A stretch of DNA of 64,000 nucleotides from Tritrichomonas musculus (lineage: Eukaryota; Parabasalia; Tritrichomonadida; Tritrichomonadidae), in contig JAPFFF010000013.1 of the NCBI GenBank assembly GCA_039105265.1, positions 1,364,001 to 1,428,000 on the forward strand. Direction: 5' to 3'. Shown here one piece after another: positions 41,962 through 52,869 of this stretch. Position 1 is the stretch's first letter. Every line of letters starts with the position of its first letter. A model generated the notes under the pieces. That model had not been told where the DNA came from. It did no database searches and worked only from the letters and a program-made list of their open reading frames with translations. The translations under genes were made by a program, and so were the position numbers.

Positions 41962-43605
41962 ATGTCCCAATATCTCGAATCCACTTTGTTTGACACCATT
42001 CCAGTATCTACTTATAAGATATCGATTACTAAGCAAGATATTACTAATGAAATAGTATTCGATACATGCAAATTTATATTAGATGCGCCAATTGGATCTG
42101 GTAAGTCGACAGCATTGATGAATCATATTAAAGACAGCAAAGATAATAATTATATAATTATTGTTCCCACTACCAATATTGCTGTTGATTTCTATAATGC
42201 AGTTGATTATAGTGAAGACTCTGTTAAGTTATGCACTAATGATGGCGCATTTAAAGACATTAAGTTAGCATTTGATAATAATGTTCGAGTGATCATCACT
42301 ACATATCACACAGCATCTAGATGTTTAGGTAGTATAATTGAGTTTACACATGGAAATCTACTTAATAAATATCATTTATTTATCGATGAAGCTCACTTAT
42401 TGTTATTACATCCAGCATTAATAGAGATGACCCGAGAATTTAATTATGTTGGACTTATTACAGCCACCCCCAGAGAATTAAAGCACCTGTCTGTGTTTAA
42501 AGATTATGTTACTATAAGTCCAGTAATAAGTACTCGCTATCATAGAAAGTTATATATTAATAAGTTGACTAATTTATCATTACAGTATCATGAAATAATT
42601 GAATTAGTTAAGACTAATATAAATGACTTTAATGCGATTATTATTAAGATTGAGGATAAGCATGAAGGCCGATCATTGAAAGAATTGCTTGTTAAAGAGA
42701 ATATTGGTGCATTATTGTATAATGGAGATAATAAAGAGACTGAGTTGATTAATGGCAGATTCGTTGATAAATCGAATGGTGATCCAATAATGAATAAGGT
42801 TGTTGTATGCACTAGTACGATACAAGATGGACAGTCTATTAATGATAATGTATTACAAATCTTCATACAGACACCCTTAGACAATTATTCCTCAGTTGAG
42901 CAGTTTATTGGTCGAAATAGATCTAGTAATAGTATCACCTACTTATTCCTTATTATTGATGGCGCATCTAATAAATCGATAAGTAATAATCTAGCAGACA
43001 GATACTATAATAGATTGCATGATACCAGAGTTAAAGCATGGCGTAATACAAATATAGATAAATGGATGAGAATATTAAATAAGCATGGGGAAATTATATT
43101 AAGCGATACACTATTAAATAAGATTAGTAATCCAGATGACAATGAAAATAAGCCAATTGAATTTAATAATGAATTGTATAATGAAAATATGTATAATGGT
43201 AAAGATCTTAATATTCGATTTAAGGGTAAAAAAGAGTTATACAGTTACTATGGTACCAAGATATTCCCACATCCTTATAAGATTATAATGAGCAAGAATA
43301 CATGTGATGATGGTAAGCGAGCTCGAATGTATAGATTGATTTATAATGAGAATGTTTCAATGATACCTGATTCCACAGACCTTAATACTAAAGCAATGGA
43401 ATCGAATGATAAGTCATCTACAGACAAAGCAGATAATGCTATAAGTGAATTTAATGGTAGATCCTTAAATGTTGAGTTTAGAGGTAAAAAAGAGTTATAC
43501 AGCTACTATGGCACCAAGATATTTCCGAATACACTTAAGATTAAAGAGATGCGACCTACAATTGATGGTAAGAGGGTCAGAAAATACATGCTTGTTTCCA
43601 TTTAA
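41962..43605 (+). CDS. SF2 helicase, herpes origin-binding-like, duplicated C-terminal domain
   Basis: The open frame begins at 41926 but the methionine at 41962 (MSQYLESTLFDT) is the likelier start. Numbered from 41926, helicase motifs are Walker A APIGSGKST (54-62), motif Ia IVPTTN, DEAH box IDEAH (153-157), motif III TATP (179-182), motif V-like VVCTSTIQDGQSIN and motif VI QFIGRNR (326-332), giving an active SF2 core. 'APxGSGKTTAL' with 'Q.IGR.R' is characteristic of herpes-type origin-binding helicases. Two copies of a 49-residue C-terminal domain follow (423-471 and 508-557), each with FKGKKELYSYYGTKIFP-type cores and 'DGKR.R.Y.L'. These may be DNA-binding modules for the iterons upstream. 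Likely role: origin recognition and unwinding for a plasmid-like or viral replicon. Confidence 0.8.
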   Translation: MSQYLESTLFDTIPVSTYKISITKQDITNEIVFDTCKFILDAPIGSGKSTALMNHIKDSKDNNYIIIVPTTNIAVDFYNAVDYSEDSVKLCTNDGAFKDIKLAFDNNVRVIITTYHTASRCLGSIIEFTHGNLLNKYHLFIDEAHLLLLHPALIEMTREFNYVGLITATPRELKHLSVFKDYVTISPVISTRYHRKLYINKLTNLSLQYHEIIELVKTNINDFNAIIIKIEDKHEGRSLKELLVKENIGALLYNGDNKETELINGRFVDKSNGDPIMNKVVVCTSTIQDGQSINDNVLQIFIQTPLDNYSSVEQFIGRNRSSNSITYLFLIIDGASNKSISNNLADRYYNRLHDTRVKAWRNTNIDKWMRILNKHGEIILSDTLLNKISNPDDNENKPIEFNNELYNENMYNGKDLNIRFKGKKELYSYYGTKIFPHPYKIIMSKNTCDDGKRARMYRLIYNENVSMIPDSTDLNTKAMESNDKSSTDKADNAISEFNGRSLNVEFRGKKELYSYYGTKIFPNTLKIKEMRPTIDGKRVRKYMLVSI

Positions 43606-43638
43606 TTACATAAATATTTAATTTATTTTTATATAAAA

Positions 43639-43962
43639 ATGGTAGAATTTTATGATGCAGATATTGGTATTAACAAATTAATTCATCTTAACTCTAAATA
43701 TGAACAAGATAGATATAATGAACTCATTAATGAGATAAAGAGATATAAAGCTGATAATGATAATAATGAGGCAGCTATAAATAGATTATATGCACGCTAT
43801 TATGGAAATGTATGTGATAAAGCTTATGGCAAGAGATATATTAACATGTGGAACATGAAAATGAGATTATTTGGAAAATTAGATGAATGGCAAATTATAA
43901 CTCATTTATTCAATTTTTTTAAAATAAAAAACGAATATATACATATAAATATCAATTATTAA
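43639..43962 (+). CDS. Small unknown protein, third gene of the helicase locus
   Basis: 107 residues, 33 bp after the helicase stop and on the same strand. MVEFYDADIGINKLIHLNSK is followed by a charged helical part ('YNELINEIKRYKADNDNNEA', 'INRLYARYYGNVCDKAYGKR') and an aromatic C-terminus. The codon style (AAT, GAT, AAG) matches the helicase gene. No family recognised. Aromatic and basic residues would suit nucleic acid binding, but that is a guess. Confidence 0.6.
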   Translation: MVEFYDADIGINKLIHLNSKYEQDRYNELINEIKRYKADNDNNEAAINRLYARYYGNVCDKAYGKRYINMWNMKMRLFGKLDEWQIITHLFNFFKIKNEYIHININY

Positions 43963-44021
43963 AATAGGTATTTGGATTTTAAATTAATATAATTAATTAT
44001 ATAATATTTAAATATAGCAAT

Positions 44022-45153
44022 TACACCCCGAGCTTATTACATTTTCAAAAATAAATATGTAATAAGAATTTTTTTTTTAAAAAAAAAGACGAGCTGCCAA
44101 ACGAACTTATGACCCTAATTAAAAAAATTATAAATAAGAGTATCTTGTTTAATTACAAATATATATATAAATAAAAAAATTATTTAAATTTATAATCTTA
44201 TACTTATCATATATTTATAATTTTTGTTCGAAAAATCAAAGATTTTTTCCTTATTACAGTATTTCTCAAATCTTATTACATAAATTGAAAAAGCCCAAAA
44301 TGTAAGAACATTAATTTTTTGGTTTTTAAACGATTAAAAATAATATATTTATTATTTAGAATATTCAAACATTTATATATATCAAAATAAATATAAAATA
44401 TTATATTAAACCATTTTATGATAGGAATAAATGGACTTTTTTATTACTTTAAAAATTGAAAGTAATTTATTATTATAAATATATAAATATTTTGGTTATT
44501 TATAGATATATAAGATTTTTTTTATGAAATTAATAATAATATTGTATTATAATTATAGATATTATGATTATTTAAAGCAAAATGTTCGGTTGAATTAAAA
44601 CGAAATTTGTCTTATTTTGAATCTTGATATTAATAATAAATGTTTTTATATATAATCTTAAATATATAAGTATATTGTGCAATTTAATTGTCGTGAGGAC
44701 AAAAAGATAATGCAATATATCCAATATTTTTGTAAAAAATACTATATAAAATACTCTGAAAATATATTTAAAGTATTGAATCCTTAAAGCAAAGTACTCA
44801 AACCTTAAAGCAAAAAGTATTCAATTATTTGACAAATAAAATAATTTCAATACTCCTTAAAGCAGGAGTATTGAATTCTTATTACAAGAGACTATTGAAA
44901 TTTCAGCCATATAAAACAAATTGAAAGGTCCTTATTACAGCTCGTTATTTTTGGAAAACGTTAAGTTTTTTTTATTAATTTTGTTAACCAAATTTTAATA
45001 TATATATATTAATATAAAGATAAATTTGTTAACCAAAAAACTAAAAAAAAAAACGTTTTTATTTTCATGAAATATGCTCTTTTTTGGCTTTTTGAATAAA
45101 TGATATTTTGATGTAATAAGAGCCGTTTAAAATAGACTTTAGCTCGGGGTGTA
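44022..45153. mobile_element. 1.13-kb DNA element with 8-bp TSD
   Basis: Termini TACACCCCGAGCT and AGCTCGGGGTGTA are perfect inverted repeats. ATAGCAAT flanks both sides (44014-44021 and 45154-45161). The word CTTATTACA or its complement recurs at least seven times, mostly near the ends, like subterminal transposase-binding sites. No transposase frame. An 8-bp duplication suggests hAT or Merlin-like. It inserted just after the small gene of the helicase locus. Confidence 0.8.
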
Positions 45154-45161
45154 ATAGCAAT

Positions 45162-47570
45162 TATATGCAAAAAGCTTTTTATATATAAGATATTCATTTT
45201 TTAGCATTCAATTAAATTCTTACAGATACAAATTTATAAAATATATTATTTAAAATAATAAATATATTAAATATTATCTATTTTTAAATTTATGAATATA
45301 TCAATATAATTATATAATAATATAAAAACTTTAATTATCTTGTAAATTATAGGATATAATTATTTTGAAAAAAAAAAGATTTGAGATAAAAAAATTAAGA
45401 AAATAATTTATCAAACACAGCAAAAAATAAAACAGAAAAAATTAATTTGAGATAAAAAGTTCAAAATTTTAAAAAATGAAAGGAAAAAAAATATGTCAGA
45501 GGAATTTGAAAGGAAAAATGGTGGTCTGCTTTTTGGTTTTAAGTTTATTCAATTGTAAAATTTTTGAAAAATTTATGATTATATTAGAGTATTCAATTTT
45601 GGGCTTTCAAAATAATAAAATAATAATTCTCATTAACTAATATTATTTTGATTACTTATCATCAATTTAATTCTTTTTTATTCAGAAAAATAATATACAT
45701 ATCGTTAAATTTACCAGGATATTGTTTATTTTTAAATTGAATACATTAATTCTTGTTTCAATGATCTCTCAATTGTTTTGAATTTTAAACCAAATATCTA
45801 AAATATATGCATTTTATATTAGTTTATTTATTCTTATACTTGCTTTATTAGATTGGGAATATAGTTTGTATTATTTCGAGCAAGATATTTTAGTTTTTTT
45901 AATTGAATGCATTTATTCTAATTTCAATGATCTCTCAATTATTTTCAATTCATAAAGAAAAGTAATCTTTTTCATCATTTGGTGCATATATTCATTTACT
46001 AAAATATGATATTTTATCATTTGATTTAGTGAAATACTTTATTTAATGATTTTTTGGTGGAGATATTATAATTTTTTATTTTGAATGTTTATTTTGCAAT
46101 TCTATGATCATTCAATTTTTTTCTGAGCTAATGTTTTTTTTCTTCAGAAAAATTGAGAGCGAAGGAAATAAAGACTTTGAGCAAAAAAGTGATGTAAAAA
46201 AACAATTCTTTCATCACATTTCATGATATGATAGAAGAAAGTAATAGATCTTGTGATTATATTTGTTATTAATGGAATATAAACATGTAACATCAATATC
46301 AAACACTTAAAATTTATTTTTGATTTCAATTTTGCGAATATTGGTTTCAATAACTCAGTTCAAAAGTCCTAGTATTCAATTTATGAGAAAAATATGCAGC
46401 TTCTGTGCAAAAAATATAATATAGGTATTGATCGGAATAAATAGATCTATTTGAAATACAAATTTGATTGTTTTTCTTTCAAAAAGCGAATAAAAACCGA
46501 TTTTTTTTCTAATAGCTATATTTAATAGTAAATATAAAATAAAAACATTTAACCAACTTATGAATTTATGTAAAAATGGTTTGTTTTAACAAAATTGTGA
46601 TAATTTCGATGTTTACTTCAATTTTTATTTGAAATTATTCATTTTTAACAAAAATTTAAAATATAATTATTGCGGAATTTTGAATTAATTAATATATTTC
46701 TTTTACGTAAAATATACTATAACATTTGCTTAACATTTAGATAATAAATATAAATATTATTATTACTATCAGTTTTTTAGATACTCCGAATCATATCTAT
46801 AAAAATAGTATATAAAGAAATAATTCAATAATTTTACATAGTTTTTCTTTTATCAAAAAGTGGAAATCAAATTTTATTATATTGATCATGAAAAACAGAA
46901 ATCATATAAATTTCTATATTATTTCTCGGAGGCATTATTTTTCAAATGTTCTCTATTAAAAAAGTGGAAAAAAAAAACATTTGAACAATATCAAAAAATG
47001 AGATCAAAAATTCAATTATTTTTTTTTTTTTTTCAATATTGAAACCATTTATTGTAAAGAAAAATTGAATTATTTCAAAATAAGATAAAAGTTCGTTATA
47101 ATATTGTTCTCAAACTTTGTTAGGATTTTGAGAGATAAATAAAATTTTTATTTGTTAGAAGGAAGTTTGAAATAAAATACGAACTTTGAGATAAATAAAT
47201 TAACGGCCGCCTTTCTTAACTATGAGGTATATTATCAAATTTCAAATTATTTATTAGGATGTAACTTAATAAATAAATTAAAAAATATATTTATATATAT
47301 ATATATAATATTACAAATTATAAATACTAAAATGCATTTATTTATAATGAAATATTAATGATATATATAAATATTTTCATAATAATTTATTTGATTCATT
47401 CAAATCATTTGAATTCACATGAAAATATTTTTTATTTATTAAAAAGATATTATATCTATTAATACATCTAAATATTACGAAAAGACTTTTTTAGCACATA
47501 TAATTTTCTGAATGTTTTTGATAATTCAATTTTTTTTTAAAAATTTCTGTGTAGTTAGAAACATTTTTTC
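45162..47570. other. Gene-free AT-rich stretch
   Basis: About 2.4 kb. A diverged repeat lies at 45736-46125. Short open frames (for example around 46150-46350 and 46860-47040) look like chance frames. No RNA gene seen. Confidence 0.5.
45736..46125 (+). repeat. Diverged tandem repeat, ~165-180-bp period
   Basis: 'AATTGAAT.CAT.AATTC..TTTCAATGATCTCTCAATT' occurs at about 45737 and 45899 and in weaker form at about 46080. Three decayed units. Confidence 0.5.
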
Positions 47571-47577
47571 TCACTAT
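47571..47577 (+). promoter_or_regulatory. Inr-like TCACTAT
   Basis: TCACTAT, 6 bases before the ATG at 47583, is a full match to TCAYTW, giving a 5' leader of about 10 bases. One of the best Inr matches in the window. Confidence 0.55.
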
Positions 47578-47582
47578 ACCTA

Positions 47583-48620
47583 ATGCTTGAGTTCGAAATT
47601 GAAAGGATGCGCGAAGTTCTCTTTCAGCATGGATACGATTATTTAAAATTCCTAGGAAGTGGATCTTTTTCATGCGTAGCAATATGCAAAAGCAAAAAAT
47701 ATAATCAACAATTTGCTGTGAAACAAGCAATTAAGCATAAAATATCTGTAGACGAATATAATACCTTGGTCTCCTTGCATCATCCTAATATTATCCAGCT
47801 ATATGACGCATTTGAAGATGAAGATTCACAATATCTTGTAATGGATTACTGCTCAAATGGGACGATGCGTGATAAAACGAATCTTCCCTATGAATATTTT
47901 CTCTATTATGCCAAGCAGATTTTGGAAGCTCTTGCATTTTGCCATTCTAATAACATTGCTCACCGAGATATCAAACCTGAAAATATCTTTCTTGACCAAT
48001 ATGACCATGTTAAACTTGCTGATTTTGGTCTTGCCAGACAATTTGACGAAGAGAACAAGTCAAAAGAAAAATGTGGATCTTTGATATTCATAGCTCCAGA
48101 AGTACTTCAATATAATGAAGTTTGTCCATTTAAGGCTGATATTTGGGCCTTAGGGATCACGTTCTTTTATTTGGCAACTGGAACGTATCCATTTAAAACC
48201 AAATCACGCGAGCTTCTCAAAAAAGCAATCATAGCCGGGGAACTTGACTATTCTCAATGCAAAATTGATCCAAAAATTCGATTTATTATCAGCAAAATGT
48301 GCACCAAAAATCCAAATTCTCGTTTTACAGCTCAACAAATACTGAAATTACCAATGTTTTCACCAGTTCTTACCAAAAAGCCAACTTTTCTTAATGATTT
48401 ATCAAGAAAAAAATCGTTTACAACAGGCTACCTAGGAGCCAAAGCACAAATTAATAAATCAATGACATTTGACAGCACTCAAAGTGGCTTTGGATCAGAT
48501 GGCGAAGATAAACCCAAAATTCCAGCAATTGACATTCTTTCATATAGGAGCATCAATATTAAACCAAACATCCAAAGAATGAGTAGCCGCGGCCAACTTC
48601 CTTCTAGCAGACCCCTATAA
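47583..48620 (+). CDS. CAMK-like serine/threonine kinase
   Basis: 345 residues. Kinase domain about 18-270 with GSGSFS (25-30), AVK lysine K47, glutamate E58, HRDIKPEN (127-134), DFG (147-149) and APE (171-173), all present, so it should be active. The 'HPNIIQLYDAFEDE' and 'CGSLIFIAPEVLQYNEVCPF' segments and the overall size match the large CAMK-type family of trichomonads. The C-terminal 70 residues are serine-rich, with KKSFTTGYLG and an end MSSRGQLPSSRPL, and may be regulatory. The stop is TAAATTATT, fitting the UAAA polyadenylation signal. Neighbouring DNA is transposon-rich; the gene itself shows no damage. Confidence 0.88.
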   Translation: MLEFEIERMREVLFQHGYDYLKFLGSGSFSCVAICKSKKYNQQFAVKQAIKHKISVDEYNTLVSLHHPNIIQLYDAFEDEDSQYLVMDYCSNGTMRDKTNLPYEYFLYYAKQILEALAFCHSNNIAHRDIKPENIFLDQYDHVKLADFGLARQFDEENKSKEKCGSLIFIAPEVLQYNEVCPFKADIWALGITFFYLATGTYPFKTKSRELLKKAIIAGELDYSQCKIDPKIRFIISKMCTKNPNSRFTAQQILKLPMFSPVLTKKPTFLNDLSRKKSFTTGYLGAKAQINKSMTFDSTQSGFGSDGEDKPKIPAIDILSYRSINIKPNIQRMSSRGQLPSSRPL

Positions 48621-48932
48621 ATTATTACTGTTGTTGACATAAATAATGCGTTTTTAGTTTAATAGTTTGCAAATCATATCTTATATTATTATGAATATTT
48701 TTATTAAGATTATAAAAATTTAAATTATAGTTAAATGAAAGTTAACTCCTTTATATATTTAATACTATTCTATTTTTTACAAAATTTCATATTTTTTCAT
48801 ATAAATTATTAATGTTTCTGGATGAAGCTTTTAGCTGACATTTAAGAAATCATAATTTGATTTGGCTGACCTTTGATGCGAACCTTTATCCTCTTCAAAA
48901 GCATTTAATTCATCTTTTTTATTTCAAACTTC
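48621..48932. other. Intergenic, nothing recognised
   Basis: AT-rich 3' flank of the kinase gene. Confidence 0.4.
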
Positions 48933-49080
48933 AATCGTTTTTTTCTACGCCACTTTTTGAATGGTTTTTCTATCTATTAGTAGCTACCATCTTAAGGTGA
49001 AATTGAATAGAGGGGTTTCGGCAAAATTACGGATTTGACAACGGCACTCTCCAACTACGGCCTACGGCCGTAAGGGTTAC
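48933..49080 (+). mobile_element. Truncated relative of the 61209-61608 MITE plus a GC-rich patch
   Basis: 48933-49007 (AATCGTTTTTTTCTACGCCA and onward through CATCTTAAGGTGAAATTGAA) matches the left end of the element at 61209. After it comes a GC-rich patch (49010-49080) with the palindrome TACGGCCTACGGCCGTA. No matching right end is nearby. The patch may be captured foreign DNA, as in the 61209 element. Confidence 0.5.
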
Positions 49081-49459
49081 CCAAAAAAAAAAAAAAAAAT
49101 TGAAAAAATGAAAATGGGCCAAATTTATTAAAAAAAAGTATTTTAAAATTATATTATTAATATATAATTGTTATATATTTTATATATATCATATAATTAT
49201 TATATTATAATAAAATAATAAATTACATATTAAGGACGTGGTAGGACCAAATATAATCTCATTTTTGTATGTAAAATATCTCATTCAGGGATGGTAAAAG
49301 AGTAACTCGAGTAAACTCGGGTAAATAAACGGTTTCTACTCGAAATTTACTCGGGAAAATGTTCGAGTAAACCGTCTACTCGAGAGTGAAATTTTTTAAT
49401 TCACATTTCATCATTTTCGAGTATTTTCTGTCAATTACTCTGAGTAAAATTGATTATTA

Positions 49460-50279
49460 GACCTATCCACAAATCAAAAATCGTTTGTTGAACGTTTATT
49501 GAAAATTTGCGGACAACAAACTTTTTGTGAATATCTTAAAATTCTCAAATAAAAAAATATTTGTAAAAAAGCTAATGTTTGCATCTATAAAACTTTTTCG
49601 AGGACAATATTTTTTAAAAAATAATATTAACTTCAAATTCTATGAGCAAACAATTAAAAATAGATGCAAATAGCTTATTATCAAATATAAGAACAAATTC
49701 GACTATATCAATAATATACTTTATAATTCAATGTTTGATAAGAATTTTCTATTTTTTTATGTTTTTATAGATGAATTATGTAAAAATAATTATGATCATT
49801 TCGAATTTAGAAACTAAAATTTTATTTAACCAATATTTTCATCAACCATTTTAAATAATACAATCTAAATCATATGAATTTTGCATATACAACTGATTTA
49901 AATTGTAAAAATCAAATTTTTTTCATTATTATCCTTTTTCAAAATATTTACTCTGTTCTTTTATGTACATTCAATTATAAATTTTGATCTTTATTTAAAA
50001 ACAGCCAAATCATTAATTAATTTTTTTCTTTAAAAATTATATATTTTTTAAGATATTGGAACAAAAAAAATTAAAACATAAAGCAAATAAACGTTTTGTT
50101 TTTGAACAAAACGTTTACCAAAAAACTTAAAAAATTACGGACAATACCGCTTATTTGCAAAGAATGGGATATTTAGAAATAATTAAATATTTGAGTACAT
50201 AAAAATGTTCACAAAAAGTTTATTATCCGCAAATTTTTAGTAAACGTTCAACAAACGATTTTTGATTTGTGGATAGGTC
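49460..50279. mobile_element. Tc1/mariner-like MITE inside the hAT, 820 bp
   Basis: GACCTATCCACAAATCAAAA begins a roughly 75-bp TIR, nearly identical and inverted at the right end. TA borders both sides (49458-49459 and 50280-50281). No transposase. Confidence 0.85.
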
Positions 50280-51548
50280 TATTTAATAATAAAGTATTTT
50301 TGTATAAAATAAAAAGCTTATTTATCTTATTTAAAATATTTTTATTTCTTATCTACTTTTGGTTATTTAAATACCCTTATCCCACTTAATTTGGCACAAA
50401 ACTTTTTGTTTGATATTTAAAAAGTTATACAATATTAGTGATAAAAAAGTGGCAATGATTGAATACTTATTTGTCCGTGGTCCCACATTTAATATAGAAC
50501 AAGCACTATAAGATCTATTATATACGAACCAATTATACGTATAAAAAGAAATTTACATTAATTTAAATTAATTTTTCTAAAGCACATGAAGAAATGATGG
50601 CAATTTTAGGAACATTTTAAATATTTTCAAAGATTTACAAACAAGATGTATCTTATGATATTTTTATTCAAAGATTACAAAAACAAACTTTACAATTATT
50701 GCAAAAATAGAAAGCATGGTTTAGTTTTTCTCAATCAAATTCAAGAAAATTGATTTCAGTAATCACTTTATTTAACAGAAATAATGTTCATTGAAAAAAA
50801 AATATTAAGATAAATTTACAAGGTTTAAACAGTTTAGATAAGGATTTTTTGAAGTACTGCTGATTTTCAAATTTGAGTTCTTTTTCTGCCCATTTCTCAA
50901 TTTCTGCCCTTTTTTCAAATTAACTTATGTGCATATTTTTTATTTAATTTAAAAAGGGCAGAAATTTTGTTTTTTACTTATCATTTTTTCACTATTCAGA
51001 AATTTGTCTTAAAATTCGAGGAATTAAATTAATTAAAATATATTTTAATTAACATTAAACTATTTGTTTTGGATTTTGTGAAAGACTGATTCCATATTAA
51101 ACGATATATATTTTTAACTCTTATTTTTTTTTATTGCATTAAATATTTTATGTTTTTTTTTTAAAAAAACGCATCAGTCTAAATCAATTCTAAAAATAAA
51201 AGGTTCTAATTCACTTTTGCAATGATTTAATTAATATCGAAAGTTATATAATATGAACATTTCTTAATATACTTGGTTTTTTGATATATAATGTATTAAG
51301 AACTTATTTCTTTTAGTAAAAAATCGTTTACATTGGCAATATATAAAAAATAAAATAAAGGCGAAGTGACAAACTATAGAAAAAGTTACACCATTTTTTT
51401 CTGAGGAAAATTCGTTATTCTGACTTTTTGAGTTAATTGAGAAGGCATACAAAAAGTTCTAAAATTTTCTTGTAAAGTTTTGAAAAAGTTCACTAAGATA
51501 AAACCATGAAAAAGCGCCATTTTTATAGAACTAAACCAATCAAAGAAA

Positions 51549-52066
51549 CCGAGATGACGACATTGCCGCCCATAGCATGATCACGATCAGTAATGCTTAG
51601 CAGCTAGCTGGTTGTAACTGCGGCGAGTCGTCATCCGGACAAAGATATCGCGATTTCATCCGGAAGATCTGGAATGACGACATTGCCGCCCATAGCAAGA
51701 CCACGATCAGCAATGCTTAGCAGCTAGCTGGTTGTAACTGCGGCGAGTCGTCATCCGGACAAAGATATCGCGATTTCATCCGGAAGATCTGGAATGACGA
51801 CATTGCCGCCCATAGCAAGACCACGATCAGTAATGCTTAGCAGCTGGCTGGTTGTAACTGCGGCGAGTCGTCATCCGGACAAAGATATCGCGATTTCATC
51901 CGGAAGATCTGGAATGACGACATTGCCGCCCATAGCAAGACCACGATCAGCAATGCTTAGCAGCTAGCTGGTTGTAACTGCGGCGAGTCGTCATCCGGAC
52001 AAAGATATCGCGATTTCATCCGGAAGATCTGGAATGACGACATTGCCGCCCATAGCAAGACCACGG
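51549..52066 (+). repeat. 120-bp satellite array in left outer TIR (~4.3 units)
   Basis: Exact 120-bp period starting GACGACATTGCCGCCCATAG and ending ATCCGGAAGATCTGGAAT. Roughly 50% GC in a very AT-rich setting. Units differ by single bases (for example CAGCTAGCTGG versus CAGCTGGCTGG). Confidence 0.95.
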
Positions 52067-52262
52067 TGGCAATAAAAAGATGAAAATAAAACAAACAAAA
52101 AACAAACAAAATTGATTATTTAATATTATTATTACGATTTTTTAATTTTTTTATTTTGATAAAGCTTATTTAAAATATTCTGAGTCTTCTCAGAAATTTG
52201 TTAAATTTTTTTTTTTATAAATATATATAACTTTTTGAAAGAATTATGGTCTTTTTATATTT

Positions 52263-52394
52263 ATGGAAGAAGACCAAAATCTTTATTATTCAGCGAAATA
52301 TCTATCTCATACGCAAAGACCTAATTCTTTAAAAGATAAAGTTCTAAAATTTTCTTGTAAAGTTTTGAAAAAGTTCACTAAGATAAAACCATGA
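52263..52394 (+). CDS. 43-residue ORF: duplicated transposase N-terminus (left TIR)
   Basis: Begins MEEDQNLYYSAKYLSHTQRP and is identical to the first 26 residues of the transposase, then runs at 52341 into TIR sequence (KVLKFSCKVLKK) and stops at 52392-52394. The upstream sequence is the same as in front of the transposase, so it may be transcribed. Mirror copy at 55847-55978. Confidence 0.5.
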   Translation: MEEDQNLYYSAKYLSHTQRPNSLKDKVLKFSCKVLKKFTKIKP

Positions 52395-52438
52395 AAAAGC
52401 GCCATTTTTATAGAACTAAACCAATCAAAGAAACCGAG

Positions 52439-52702
52439 ATGACGACATTGCCGCCCATAGCATGATCACGATCAGTAATGCTTAGCAGCTAGCTGGTTGT
52501 AACTGCGGCGAGTCGTCATCCGGACAAAGATATTGCGATTTCATCCGGAAGATCTGGAATGACGACATTGCCGCCCATAGCAAGACCACGATCAGCAATG
52601 CTTAGCAGCTGGCTGGTTGTAACTGCGGCGAGTCGTCATCCGGACAAAGATATCGCGATTTCATCCGGAAGATCTGGAATTGACGATATTGCCGCCCATA
52701 GG
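52439..52702 (+). repeat. 120-bp satellite array in left inner TIR (~2.3 units)
   Basis: Same unit as 51549-52066, fewer copies. Begins right after the shared leader ending AACCGAGAT. Confidence 0.95.
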
Positions 52703-52869
52703 ACGACCACGGTGGCAATAAAAAGATGAAAATAAAACAAACAAAAAACAAACAAAATTGATTATTTAATATTATTGTGATTTTTTATTTTTTATTTTTA
52801 TTTTTTTTTTTTTTTTTTTTTTTTTTGATAAAGCTTATTTAAAATATTCTGAGTCTTCTCAGAAATTTG

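Noticed and set aside
40505-43962. Maverick/Polinton
   Set aside because: No protein-primed DNA polymerase, integrase, packaging ATPase, protease or capsid genes, and no long TIRs around the block.
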